From the NCBI GenBank assembly GCA_030549495.1, contig JAUIRK010001056.1, forward strand, positions 1,107,501 to 1,171,500: a stretch of DNA of 64,000 bases. Reading direction: 5' to 3'. Shown here in pieces: positions 55,501 through 60,428 of the stretch. Positions within the stretch are counted from its first letter, which is position 1; every line of letters starts with the position of its first letter. Below the pieces are notes generated by a model. It saw only the letters and a list, made by a program, of their open reading frames with translations, was not told the DNA's origin and ran no database searches. Source of the stretch: Nectonema munidae. Lineage: Eukaryota > Nematomorpha > Nectonematoida > Nectonematidae. Made by a program: the position numbers and the translations under genes.

Positions 55501-58500
55501 ATTTCGGGGCCCAATTAGAAATCTGATATCGGGACCCCGACTCTACATAGTAAAATTTATCGGTGTTTATATTTCATATAAAAAAATAGACATTTAATGC
55601 TTAAAATTTTAAATTTAAGCATTGTTTTACTTTTAGCATTAAGAGAGGCAAATTAAGCAATTACATATACACTTTTAGAAAAAGACTCTTCTAGCTTTTT
55701 TATTAACAAAAACTTTCAAAATATTTTCAAAGTCAATAGCTTTAGCAATCTCGCTTCCTATAGAAAACATTGCCAAGCTGTTAGGTCCTTCTTGTGAAAC
55801 CGTAGACCTCAAGTATGTTTAATTAGTTTCAGCTTTAAAAAGTTTTTTCCCCTGATGCAACAGTTATTGGCATTGTTAGATAAATCCTCAAGGCAATGAA
55901 AAGTGAAAAAATTCGCCATTGCTAAGGGAGGTGACATAACGATAATACTTCATCATGTATAATAAATTAATATTAAGAGAAAGATCACCTCACTTTTCAT
56001 TTAACGTTTAAAGTAGTATTTTGAACATGATATAATACAGAAAAAGGCCAACAGGCGCGGGGCCCCTTCAAGGCATGGGGACCAATTTGAAAACATCGGT
56101 CAAACCGGTTTGCAACCAGCCCCGATTCGTTGTGTAACAATTCAAATTAAAATTTTTGAAGATTTTACAAAATGAAATAAAACTTAAATTTTAAGGAACA
56201 AAAATAGAATCAAAAAAATCCTAAAAAACAAATTCCTTGCTTCGGTAAAAAGTATAGTTAAATAAAGTAATAGTAATTTAAGTTTAGTTAAATTAAAATG
56301 AATACGATTTCAAAAACAAAAATTTCCAATTTGTTAGGTTTTCAACTTTTTTTTTTAATAAAAGATTTTTTAATTTCTTGTGAAATTTAAATAAATGCAA
56401 TTAGGTATACTTTTTCACAAATAATTAAATCGTTAAAAAATAATTATGTGCAGTGGGGAATTTAATATCCAGCCAGGTTGGGGACAATTACTTTCACTGC
56501 CCCCAACTTCCTTTTTTGGATTTGGGGTAGATTTTTATATAAGCATGAGCATTTATGTATAAAATTTTATACATTTTATTTGTATTGATTTTTGTTTAGT
56601 TGAAAATAACAAGCTTGTGCATTTGTTGTGTACTAAAATGATAACAAAATGTTTCAAACGTCATTATTATACCTACGTTCTTGAAAAAACTGTTGAAAAA
56701 GAAGTAGTTTCCTTTGATAATTTAATTGATCCTTAGCCTTATGGATTGTATTCTAATTGCCGCTTCGATTAGTTTTTGTTTTTAATTAAATAGAATGGAT
56801 GGAAAAAGTGTAGAGTTCTTTTTTACAAAACTAATATTAGGAAAATGAAAGTCAATGCTAATACATGTGAATCCTTGAAAATAGAAAAAAATGAATTAGA
56901 TATCAAACATTATGATACTGATGTCAACGAGTACATCAACTTCGAAATAGAAAGTTGGAAAGACGTTGAAAATTAGGATGTGATAAAGATAAACGTTTCC
57001 ATGAAAAGTGAAAACTACAATAAAAAAAAGATATTCCCTCTCGTTCGGTCCTGGATGTTGATCAAGAAAAAGAGCAAATTTTTTATTATTGATCTACTTT
57101 TTAATACAATATTTATTTTCAGGATTTGGTCATACGACTCACACAAGCAAACTCGTAAGTCGTTTTCAAAAGGATTATTATTCAAATTGGAGAATAAACA
57201 GAAGATATTAATAAAGTTATTGAAGCTCTCTACAATGACTTATTAAATCAATCTTGTGAAAAGTAACATTTCTTGATTTTATATTTTGATTTAAAAAGCA
57301 ATAGATATATTATTAAGTTTATAGTTAATATAATGTATCAAATGATGAATTATTATATTATATGTAGAATATTTTATTTATATGATATAAATATATAAAA
57401 CAATCATAATTACGTTTTGTTCAGGTACCCAACAAAGAAAAAATACCCACAGAATATTGATGGTTTTTTGAACAATTTTCCTTACCTCTCTAAAAGGAAA
57501 GCGGTTTGCCAGAAGAGTCAGTTAAGGTAAACGTTTTTAATCAAAATATCCTAATGTTTTGATATTTTTTTAAAGACATATTGGAGAGAAGAGGCGAAGT
57601 ATAAATTTGCTAGTGAAAGAAAGGGAAATGAAAAAGATGTTGAAGAAGTGAAAAATAGAATACGATACAAAAAAACTTTTGGATCCAACAAGAGTGAAGA
57701 GTAAAGCTGAATGGGGTTTGGCAAACTTCCTATCGAATTACCAAATTCAGAAGATTCTTTTTCAATGCAAATTCATTCTGAATGGTTGATAAGAGAATAA
57801 TATAAAGTGGAACAAAGAAACAAAGAAATTATTTCACCACAGAATTATTGAAACCACCTTCAGAAATATTAAAAAAATATCCTTACATTAAATCTTTCGT
57901 ACAGGTTATATAAGTTTTTATAAGTTTCCATTTATTTATCCCAATTTTATCCTAGATTGTGTCAGAGTTCTAAAGACTCAAGCCAAGAGTTCTAAAAAGT
58001 CAAGATGCAAGAGGCTATATTTTTACGAAAAATTAGATAAATATAAAGAACCCATTAAAAGTAAAGATGTTTTTAATAAACAACTTAAAGAAGAATAAAG
58101 TGTGAAAAGGACAGCGAACAAATAAAAAGTAGGGAAATTTAATTCTTTTCACTTTTTAATGATTTTGTTTATTTGGGATACAGAAGATGCTATGCACTAT
58201 TATGCATGAGTCTGATGTTTAGAGAAAATTTCAAGAACGTTCTATCTTTTCATAATTATCCATCGACTCCAACAGTCTTCCAAATGATGATAAAAGATGA
58301 CGTTTTTTCACAAAAGAAAAATTCCTTCTTCCTAAATAATTTATTTTCAATTCAGATTCTTTCGTGGATTTATTTTTTGCATGCTTTTGTACTTTTTATT
58401 GTTTCAATCTCAAATATCCTACAACACTAAAGAAAAACTTTACTTATTTCCAAAAAATCATTTACGATTTGAAGGATGATGAAAGCTTAGACAAAAATAT

Positions 58501-59941
58501 TTTGAATGTTTCTTTTTTAATTAATAAAAATTTTTGAAAACTCTCAAAATTACTTTTTTTATATTTGTTAACATATTTTTTTCTGTTTTTAATAAAAAAG
58601 TAGAATTCATAAAGATTAAATATATAATCTTTCTAAAATAATCTATATATATATATATAGATAGATTAAAAATGATAGATTTTAATATATACTAAATTAA
58701 AGTCTTGGGTTTAACTAATCAATGTAATAATGAGGATAGTAAAAAAAACATGATAACTTATCAAATGGAACTAATATGCTTTGCAATTGAAACAGTAAAA
58801 TTACTTTATAGCTAGTAGAATAATAGTAATATTCACTATAACTCTAGGGAAAATACTAGACAGTTACTAGAGGAAAACTAGTAAAGTTATTTTAGCTAAT
58901 AAAGTAAAAATAGTGAATTTTACTATGACTTTAACAAAAATACTAGTGTGATACTAGAAGAAAATAGTAAATTTTACTATTACTATAGTAATTGTAGGGA
59001 CAGTAAATTCGCTATATAATTCTAGTAACGATGACTAGTTTTTTTGTGAGTGTAGATGATATGGAAGGAAATGAAACCCATCAAAAAAGACAAAAAGATC
59101 ACAGTGAGACTGAAAGCAAGATTATATTCACCAATAGTAAAAATACATGAGATAAAGTATGAAGCTGAATGTTGGCGCTTTTAGACATAAAAAAGGAAGA
59201 TTGCAACTACTGAAATGAGTGTGTTGAAGATGATTGCTGTGCTGTGTTATTGAAAGAGAGAATTTAAAAATCAGAAAATAAAAAGGACTATACCAGAGGC
59301 TGGTCAAAATGGAAAGAAGCATGTCTTTAGAAAGGCATGGCCGCGGACCCTGAACCTGAGGAAAAGGTGTAGGCAATAAAGAAGGTGTGATCTCTATTAA
59401 AGAAAATAACCCAATTTTAGGGCATTCTATAAACTCAAAATATCATTTAAACCGGACAAAATTGTTTGTCCAAAGCAACTTCGATTTAGGCAAATTTATC
59501 TGTACTTAAAATTTAAATTGTCTCATCAGAGAAAAAGGTTGGGCATTCCTGTTCTAGGCAGTCGATCACTACAAAGTTATATTTTGAAAAATAACTACCA
59601 CAAGTCTATTGTTATCAATTCAAAACACTAAAATTTCCATCACCAGCACATCTCAACTAAAAGGAGACATCATTAAATAATTTGACATAAAACAACCTTA
59701 ACCTATTTGATACCAAAGAAAACAGAGGATAATAAGTCATTTGAATAAAAGTATATGGATTAATCAAATCGCCGCGCATATGTAAATTTCTGCAAAGAAA
59801 AGTGTTAAGCCGGAATTTACAAAAAAAAAAAAAAGATAAAGAAAATAATTTACATGAAACGTATCCTTGGATTTGGAAGAATTCCTGAAGAGATAATTTC
59901 GTGGGAAAAACTTTAACAGAGGCTGGCGAGTGTTCACTCAT
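12888..59941 (-). CDS. Dgk: Type I diacylglycerol kinase, 22 coding exons, complete reading frame
   Basis: The enzyme phosphorylates diacylglycerol to phosphatidic acid at membranes; type I members are calcium-regulated. Exons, in transcript order, are annotated separately; their phases join without conflict to 884 codons. Domains: recoverin-like N-terminal region (about residues 1-110); EF hands with loops 179-190 (D-S-D-N-N-G) and 224-235 (D-Y-D-S-D-G), both with the calcium ligands; C1 fingers at about 265-314 and 331-376 with the full His/Cys pattern; a Ser/Lys-rich linker at 397-452; catalytic domain from about 460 with [15 protein letters not shown] (522-530) and LPLGTGND (548-555); accessory domain to about 808 with NIPS, LWG and MQVDGEPW. 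Vertebrate type I proteins are near 800 residues; the excess is a LINE-derived tail from about 815. Introns 2, 4, 5, 9, 11, 13, 14, 16 and 21 are 53-80 nt, the rest up to 13.3 kb. Matches are to vertebrate DGK sequences recalled from memory. UTRs, promoter and poly(A) site were not identified. Confidence 0.93.
13248..13368 (-). CDS. Dgk: Dgk exon 21 (accessory domain)
   Basis: Reads [18 protein letters not shown] then [16 protein letters not shown], equivalent to SDQLLEVVGLEGAMEMGQ and LKSAGRRLAQCS. A 59-nt intron follows. Confidence 0.96.
13369..14140. other. Dgk intron 20
   Basis: AT-rich intron sequence. A short plus frame at 13426-13614 has no protein-like features. Nothing else seen. 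Confidence 0.6.
14141..14354 (-). CDS. Dgk: Dgk exon 20 (accessory domain)
   Basis: Reads [19 protein letters not shown] then [14 protein letters not shown], matching CDGVQIDL and NIPSMHGGSNLWG. A basic stretch with [13 protein letters not shown] follows, where vertebrates also have a variable basic insert. Donor CAAG|GTATGT. Confidence 0.96.
14355..16628. other. Dgk intron 19, first part (transcript order reversed)
   Basis: No recognised element. A 91-codon plus frame at 16000-16275 is rich in Phe, Leu and Ile and looks like chance in AT-rich DNA. Confidence 0.5.
16629..16786 (+). mobile_element. tRNA-derived SINE, solo copy
   Basis: The same family as the copy at 11045: GGGTGGCATGGCAGGTTGG, then TGGATTCGATTCC, then ACATAAGCGGTACATCAATG, ending CTTTACCTTTCAC. 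It is flanked by TCATTTCA at 16621-16628 and 16787-16794, an exact 8-bp target duplication. It lies in Dgk intron 19, antisense to the gene. Confidence 0.88.
17045..17170 (+). mobile_element. Possible second tRNA-like SINE
   Basis: GTGTTCGATTCC at about 17115 fits a pol III B box, and AGATCTTAGAAGTAG some 45 bases earlier could be a decayed A box. The body differs from the other SINE family. Weak evidence. Confidence 0.35.
17171..18277. other. Dgk intron 19, AT-rich part
   Basis: No supported feature. Short frames are broken and AT-biased. Confidence 0.5.
18278..20262. mobile_element. DNA transposon of Tc1/mariner type, ~2 kb
   Basis: The ends are CACTGAAAAAATGATTAGTT and, on the other strand, CACTGATAAAATAATTAGTT (18 of 20 match), bounded by TA on both sides (18276-18277 and 20263-20264). 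TA duplication fits the Tc1/mariner superfamily. The only coding-like stretch is 19369-19566 plus, which looks like a spliced exon (acceptor TTTTCTAG before it, donor GTAAGG after AATGAAT) reading [20 protein letters not shown] onward. It is not recognised as a transposase. Confidence 0.6.
20312..20459 (+). mobile_element. Diverged tRNA-derived SINE
   Basis: B box GGGTTCAATCCC, then the family body in altered form, ATAAGCGGCGCAATTGTGCC, ending CTGTACCTACCTTTC. It is flanked by TATATGA at 20305-20311 and 20460-20466, an exact 7-bp duplication. An older or different subfamily of the SINE at 16629. Confidence 0.8.
20845..20935 (-). CDS. Dgk: Dgk exon 19 (accessory domain)
   Basis: Reads [18 protein letters not shown] and then [11 protein letters not shown], equivalent to KNKFWYFEFGTSETFSATC. 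The donor GTACAA is weak, but the phase-0 join to exon 20 (CDGYQID) is exact. Confidence 0.95.
20936..22084. other. Dgk intron 18, distal part
   Basis: A pair of related inverted motifs (GTGCATAATTCGCAT near 21112, GGATAATGCGCACCG near 21169) hints at a small decayed element. Otherwise nothing. Confidence 0.35.
22085..22235. repeat. Inverted repeat arm 1
   Basis: About 150 bases, including TATATAGGTATGAAGAAGAC and CAGGTTCAAAGAGTATACGA. They recur in reverse complement at 26566-26712 with few differences. The arms lie on opposite sides of Dgk exon 18. Confidence 0.88.
22281..22330 (+). mobile_element. Possible Tigger/pogo-type end
   Basis: ACAGTGGAACGTCTCTATAT followed by TGAACACGAC resembles the ends of pogo/Tigger elements. 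No partner end was found. Confidence 0.35.
23039..23354. mobile_element. hAT-like MITE, 316 bp
   Basis: The ends are CAGGGTTTCGCTAAG and, on the other strand, CAGGGGTCTTCAAACTTTTT. Flanks GTCTAAAT (23031-23038) and TTCTAAAT (23355-23362) form an 8-bp duplication with one mismatch. Inside is a direct repeat, AGTATATAAACAGAGCA, about 50 bases apart. Confidence 0.8.
23486..24415. mobile_element. Non-autonomous hAT element, 930 bp
   Basis: Flanked by exact 8-bp duplications ATCTATAT (23478-23485 and 24416-24423). The ends are CAGAGGTGGTCAAACTACGG and, on the other strand, CAGGAGGGCAACCTTTTTTG. Another element (23667-24034) is inserted inside it. No transposase frame. Confidence 0.85.
23667..24034. 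mobile_element. Nested hAT-like element
   Basis: The ends are TAGAGATGTATCTGATATC and, on the other strand, CAGAGATGTATCGGATGTG, a common hAT end type. Flanks ATTTTCAC and ATTTTCTG match at 6 of 8. The inside is rich in CATCCGCATCC-type repeats. A related copy lies at 30315-30600. Confidence 0.7.
24424..25439. other. Dgk intron 18, proximal part
   Basis: No recognised element or frame. Confidence 0.5.
25440..25565. repeat. Inverted repeat arm 2
   Basis: Contains AATATGAGCTACTTTTTTTC and AGAGTTGACAACTCCGTATT. The reverse complement recurs at 28790-28926. The pair encloses Dgk exons 16, 17 and 18. Confidence 0.82.
25784..25848 (-). CDS. Dgk: Dgk exon 18
   Basis: A 65-nt exon reading [19 protein letters not shown] then NS, nearly identical to vertebrate DGKs. 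It is flanked by long introns that hold inverted repeats (see findings). Confidence 0.97.
25985..26004. repeat. Poly-C tract
   Basis: About 19 consecutive C at the 3' side of the LINE fragment on the minus strand. Confidence 0.85.
26045..26384 (-). mobile_element. LINE 3' end fragment, RTE-like, in Dgk intron 17
   Basis: The minus frame reads [20 protein letters not shown], then [19 protein letters not shown] and [15 protein letters not shown]. This is the conserved tail of LINE reverse-transcriptase proteins. The frame is intact for about 110 codons, then ends near TDPPT. It is a 5'-truncated copy, less decayed than the one at 12850 and of a different subfamily. Confidence 0.85.
26566..26712. 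repeat. Inverted repeat arm 1 prime
   Basis: Reverse complement of 22085-22235; it begins TTCGTATTCAAAATGTCGTA and ends near AGAAATAGAGGCTTCC. Confidence 0.88.
26713..27700. other. Dgk intron 17, remaining part
   Basis: Near 27468 CAGTGTTTTCCAACCAGGTC looks like one end of a hAT element; its partner was not found. Nothing else. Confidence 0.4.
27701..27870 (-). CDS. Dgk: Dgk exon 17 (end of catalytic domain)
   Basis: Reads [26 protein letters not shown] and [12 protein letters not shown], matching the YEGENLMKIL / LDRWKFEV / [12 protein letters not shown] stretch of type I DGKs. Donor GTT|GTAATT, phase 0. Confidence 0.96.
27929..28018 (-). CDS. Dgk: Dgk exon 16 (catalytic domain, LPLGTGND)
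   Basis: Reads [18 protein letters not shown] and then LNWGG, the core catalytic motif conserved in all DGKs. Phase 1 in, phase 1 out; a 58-nt intron follows. Confidence 0.97.
28790..28926. repeat. Inverted repeat arm 2 prime
   Basis: Reverse complement of 25440-25565: TACGGAGTTGTTAACTCTCT, then AAAAGTAGCTAATATTAC. Confidence 0.82.
28938..29067. mobile_element. piggyBac-like MITE, 130 bp
   Basis: Bounded by TTAA at 28934-28937 and 29068-29071. The ends are ACCCATTAAGTACC and, on the other strand, TCCATTAAGTCCCAATG, followed by TTTCCATTTGGGAACA. TTAA targets and CCCATTAAGTCC ends are typical of piggyBac elements. Confidence 0.8.
29072..29737. other. Dgk intron 15, remaining part
   Basis: A stretch TTCTTTAAGTAACTCCATAT near 29098 repeats one near 21896. 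No gene. Confidence 0.45.
29738..29823 (-). CDS. Dgk: Dgk exon 15 (nucleotide-binding GGDGT motif)
   Basis: Reads [19 protein letters not shown] and then [13 protein letters not shown] is the glycine-rich nucleotide-binding motif. The acceptor TTTAAG| is chosen over the next AG, four bases on, because only it keeps phase and gives GLDFF, matching GLNFF in the family. Confidence 0.95.
29881..29955 (-). CDS. Dgk: Dgk exon 14 (catalytic domain)
   Basis: Reads [18 protein letters not shown] then NGGPSEG, equivalent to [21 protein letters not shown]. Acceptor TTTTTTCTCTTATAG, donor GG|GTAATC. Confidence 0.96.
30009..30094 (-). CDS. Dgk: Dgk exon 13 (start of catalytic domain)
   Basis: Reads [16 protein letters not shown] followed by NQGT, the first catalytic motif. 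It ends CG|GTAACG and joins a 53-nt intron to form Arg. Confidence 0.96.
30315..30600 (+). mobile_element. Second copy of the CATCCGCATCC hAT-like element
   Basis: Shares CGCTAAGTTTTTTTCG, ACATATACATTGACATCT and ACTTGCGTTTGCTCAGAATA with 23667-24034 in the same orientation. The ends are less clear; GCTACGTCACTG near 30630 may be the right end of a host element of the MITE type seen at 12218. Confidence 0.65.
30662..32490 (-). mobile_element. Long non-coding repeat, copy B
   Basis: Reverse orientation relative to copy A. It begins GCACGGGCGCACATCCGG and follows A through the pyrimidine block, the CAAATTTTCGTAAAAAATG-type middle, the TTATAAGCAGC block and a truncated SINE (31985-32036). It stops near 32490, so the part equivalent to 9818-10780 of copy A is missing. 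Lies in Dgk intron 12. Confidence 0.8.
32491..34155. other. Dgk intron 12, proximal part
   Basis: The stretch 33170-33260 is a direct repeat of 35030-35110 (GTCCTCAAAAGGTTAAAA block), and 33760-33798 is the inverse of 35230-35275 (AATGCCTCCGAAGCTTTG). No gene. Confidence 0.5.
34156..34323 (-). CDS. Dgk: Dgk exon 12 (Ser/Lys-rich linker)
   Basis: A 56-codon open exon between the C1 and catalytic domains, with good splice sites (CCATAG| and AAA|GTAAAT), phase 0 at both ends. It is rich in Ser, Lys and Asn (for example [15 protein letters not shown]). Vertebrates also have a variable Ser/Lys linker here, so the call rests on position, phase and composition rather than identity. It could be an alternative exon. 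Confidence 0.8.
34378..34476 (-). CDS. Dgk: Dgk exon 11 (end of C1 finger 2)
   Basis: Reads [15 protein letters not shown] and then [15 protein letters not shown]. It matches LHNKC, PECDCG and DHILPPTTICPVVL in vertebrate type I DGKs and completes the finger. A 54-nt intron follows. Confidence 0.94.
34477..35706. other. Dgk intron 10, proximal part
   Basis: Holds partners of the short repeats at 33.2-33.8 kb. No gene or complete element recognised. Confidence 0.5.
35707..36180 (-). mobile_element. hAT element remnant, ZBED/SCAND3 type
   Basis: Starts CAGGGGTTCTCAGTCTTTG, a classic hAT end. The minus frame contains [19 protein letters not shown], matching the very C-terminus of hAT transposases of this type (EDCLRLA...YTPN...L). 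It is the same family, in reverse orientation, as 41333-41971. The catalytic core is absent. Confidence 0.72.
36371..36481 (-). CDS. Dgk: Dgk exon 10 (first part of C1 finger 2)
   Basis: Reads [18 protein letters not shown] and then [13 protein letters not shown], the start of the second C1 finger. The donor is TGT|GTAAGA, phase 0. Confidence 0.95.
36562..36650 (-). CDS. Dgk: Dgk exon 9 (second half of C1 finger 1)
   Basis: Reads [17 protein letters not shown] then INTYIKTNK, completing the first C1 zinc finger. The donor is AAG|GTTGTG, weaker than the others, but the 80-nt intron and the phase-0 join to exon 10 fit well. Confidence 0.95.
37023..37149 (-). CDS. Dgk: Dgk exon 8 (first half of C1 finger 1)
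   Basis: Starts [18 protein letters not shown] and continues with CCNIC and GRKGLCC, the His and first Cys pairs of the first C1 domain. It ends in phase 1, T|GTAAAT, so the finger is split across two exons. Confidence 0.95.
37150..38738. other. Dgk intron 7, part next to exon 8
   Basis: No element or frame supported. A short GGT repeat lies near 37590. Confidence 0.5.
38741..40469 (-). mobile_element. Tigger (pogo) DNA transposon, 1.73 kb, inactive
   Basis: Begins CAGTAAAACCTCGGTATTTC and ends, on the other strand, CAGTAAAACACCAATATCTC, with TA on both sides (38739-38740, 40470-40471). The transposase is on the minus strand, about 40050 to 39000, broken by frameshifts and stops between 39450 and 39650. 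Recognisable parts: [35 protein letters not shown] with the first catalytic Asp, and [14 protein letters not shown]. The DNCPSHP-type second Asp motif is not readable, and the N-terminal CENP-B-like DNA-binding domain is missing. An acidic Glu-rich stretch and a [15 protein letters not shown] C-terminus remain. Confidence 0.92.
40472..41332. other. Dgk intron 7, spacer
   Basis: No supported feature. Confidence 0.5.
41333..41971 (+). mobile_element. hAT element remnant, ZBED/SCAND3 type
   Basis: The left end is CGAGGGGTTCTCAGCC and the right end on the other strand GAGAGGTTCTCAACCTCTAC. The plus frame at 41524-41736 reads [20 protein letters not shown], matching FSSTYLCE..F..M..IKSK in hAT transposases. 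Target duplications are not clear. Only the C-terminal part of a transposase remains. Confidence 0.75.
41972..43989. other. Dgk intron 7, spacer with GA microsatellite
   Basis: A GA repeat of about 16 units sits at 43526-43557. Minus frames here read through it (Ser-Leu repeats) and are not genes. Confidence 0.6.
43526..43557. repeat. (GA)n microsatellite
   Basis: About 16 uninterrupted GA dinucleotides. Confidence 0.95.
44005..44110 (+). mobile_element. hAT transposase C-terminus, fragment
   Basis: Reads [19 protein letters not shown] then LYFLRI and a stop. This fits the hAT dimerisation region (S.......RS.L.PE..N.L.FLR). Confidence 0.6.
44990..45100 (+). mobile_element. hAT transposase C-terminus, second fragment
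   Basis: Reads [20 protein letters not shown] then [14 protein letters not shown] is the hallmark of the hAT dimerisation domain. It is related to the fragment at 44005 and in the same orientation. Confidence 0.65.
45101..47720. other. Dgk intron 7, spacer
   Basis: TATGTTCCCAAAATGGAAAC near 46860 and GTGTTCCTACTTTGGGAATG near 47645 resemble the inner ends of the piggyBac-like MITE at 28938, but full elements could not be bounded. No gene. Confidence 0.45.
47729..48387 (-). mobile_element. hAT element with exact 8-bp duplication
   Basis: Flanked by GTGTCTAC at 47721-47728 and 48388-48395. The ends are TAGTGTGTCCACTT and, on the other strand, TAGGGTGTCCACCT. The minus frame (48067-47885) reads [20 protein letters not shown] then [17 protein letters not shown], the hAT dimerisation domain. 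The catalytic region has been deleted, so this is an internally deleted copy. Confidence 0.92.
48396..50449. other. Dgk intron 7, part next to exon 7
   Basis: A plus frame at 50105-50362 has balanced composition ([19 protein letters not shown]) but no recognised family; it runs close to exon 7 on the other strand. Otherwise nothing. Confidence 0.4.
50450..50569 (-). CDS. Dgk: Dgk exon 7 (second EF hand)
   Basis: Codes [18 protein letters not shown] and then [18 protein letters not shown], nearly identical to type I DGKs. The loop [12 protein letters not shown] has all calcium ligands. It is followed by a 13.3-kb transposon-rich intron. Confidence 0.97.
50570..53839. other. Dgk intron 6
   Basis: GTTCCTATGTGGGAAC near 51893 and ATTCCCATGTGGAAAC near 50767 are short piggyBac-like end motifs. 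Between them an acidic plus frame at about 50955-51132 ([20 protein letters not shown]) resembles the acidic N-terminus of piggyBac transposases, but weakly. CACACTGAAAAAAATAAATA near 51416 resembles the transposon end at 18278. No complete element. Confidence 0.4.
53840..53914 (-). CDS. Dgk: Dgk exon 6 (EF-hand linker)
   Basis: Reads [19 protein letters not shown] then VTELKP, matching ELENIISQMMHVAEYLEWD in vertebrates almost residue for residue. The donor is CCA|GTAAGT. Confidence 0.95.
53991..54040 (-). CDS. Dgk: Dgk exon 5 (first EF hand)
   Basis: A 50-nt exon encoding [16 protein letters not shown], the first EF-hand loop. Asp at loop positions 1, 3 and 9, Asn at 5 and Gly at 6 are all present, and the Glu at position 12 comes from the next exon. 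The flanking introns are 61 and 76 nt. Confidence 0.93.
54102..54305 (-). CDS. Dgk: Dgk exon 4 (end of recoverin-like domain, start of EF-hand region)
   Basis: Acceptor TTTGTTTTAG. The first ~45 codons are poorly conserved; the last part reads [18 protein letters not shown] then REKLE, equivalent to the IVCYLSLLERGRPEDKLEF segment of the family. The donor is T|GTAAAT and gives F when joined to exon 5. Confidence 0.9.
54634..54781 (-). CDS. Dgk: Dgk exon 3 (recoverin-like domain)
   Basis: The exon reads [18 protein letters not shown] followed by [13 protein letters not shown], matching the segment FEGFKLFMKTFL / FTAHLFMSF of type I DGKs. It ends in phase 1 at A|GTATTT. Confidence 0.9.
54837..54913 (-). 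CDS. Dgk: Dgk exon 2 (recoverin-like domain)
   Basis: The acceptor is a strong pyrimidine tract, CTCTTTCTGCTTCAG. The exon reads [18 protein letters not shown], equivalent to STKKLKDVLEEFHGNG in vertebrate DGK beta. The donor is GAA|GTATGT, phase 0. The next intron is only 55 nt. Confidence 0.9.
54914..55483. other. Dgk intron 1, part next to exon 2
   Basis: Some self-similar ATATCCGG/CCGGATAT motifs at 54990-55050. AT-rich otherwise. Confidence 0.45.
55484..56124 (-). mobile_element. hAT element, ZMYM-type, with exact 8-bp duplication
   Basis: Flanked by ATTCGTTG at 55476-55483 and 56125-56132. The ends are TAGGGCGCGTGCTAGG and, on the other strand, CGGGGCTGGTTGC. The minus strand reads [20 protein letters not shown] then [17 protein letters not shown], matching the C-terminal end of ZMYM1/DUF4371-type hAT transposases (YLRSTMSQERL..LA..SIE.E.AK..DF). 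It is degenerate, and no catalytic region is left. Confidence 0.82.
56133..59853. other. Dgk intron 1, remaining part
   Basis: Plus-strand frames at 56800-58100 have Lys/Glu-rich composition and exon-like edges but many stops, and no family was recognised. A TA microsatellite sits near 58648. At 58740-59055 a stretch dense in ACTAG motifs ends in ACTAGTTTTTTTGTGAGTGTA, possibly one end of a transposon with CACTSA-type ends. Confidence 0.4.
59854..59941 (-). CDS. Dgk: Dgk exon 1 (start codon, recoverin-like domain)
   Basis: Codes 29 residues plus one base. It contains [13 protein letters not shown], which lines up with LSPSEFSQLQKYAEY at the N-terminus of vertebrate type I DGKs. The donor is T|GTAAAT and joins exon 2 in phase 1 to give a Tyr codon, matching the family. 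The chosen ATG gives a length close to that of the family. An in-frame Met lies 17 codons further upstream, so the exact start is not certain. Confidence 0.8.
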
Positions 59942-60428
59942 TCGCTTAACACAAAAAGAAAATATATTGCTATACATAAAAATTCTACCGATTGTATAAA
60001 AGGCAGAGATGCGAAGTCCGAACACAAAACACCCTGATAAATTGCGCTATATATTCGGACTTCGACTTCATTTCTAATAAAACTCGGTTTGCATTATAGT
60101 TATGATCAAAACTTATATGAGAACTATCTTCCATGTTATAACTATTTTTATTGCCATTTGTTATATACATTTTTCAAAGTTGAGTGGCGTAGAGAAAAAT
60201 AAAAATGGGGTGGCACAAAGGGACACATTTTTTTCAAAAAATACAAAAATTGTAATGAAAAAAAGATAAAATGAATTAAATAGCAATTCAATGAAGGAAT
60301 CCACAGTTAAAAATAAGAAAATTAAAATAAAATTTAAATGTTGGAGTTTATATCTTTATTGAAGTCTAATTTATAATTTTTTATTCTGTTTACAGTTAAA
60401 GATAATTCGCACATTGTTTATTCCTAAC
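59942..60428. other. Region upstream of the Dgk start codon
   Basis: Should contain 5' UTR or another upstream intron. No promoter motif could be assigned. A GAGTGGCGTAG-like stretch near 60182 may be a transposon end. Confidence 0.35.

Noticed and set aside
51419-59052. One large transposon bounded by CACTSA-type ends at 51.4 and 59.05 kb
   Set aside because: It would contain Dgk exons 2-6 and the ends match poorly; the two ends more likely belong to separate small elements.
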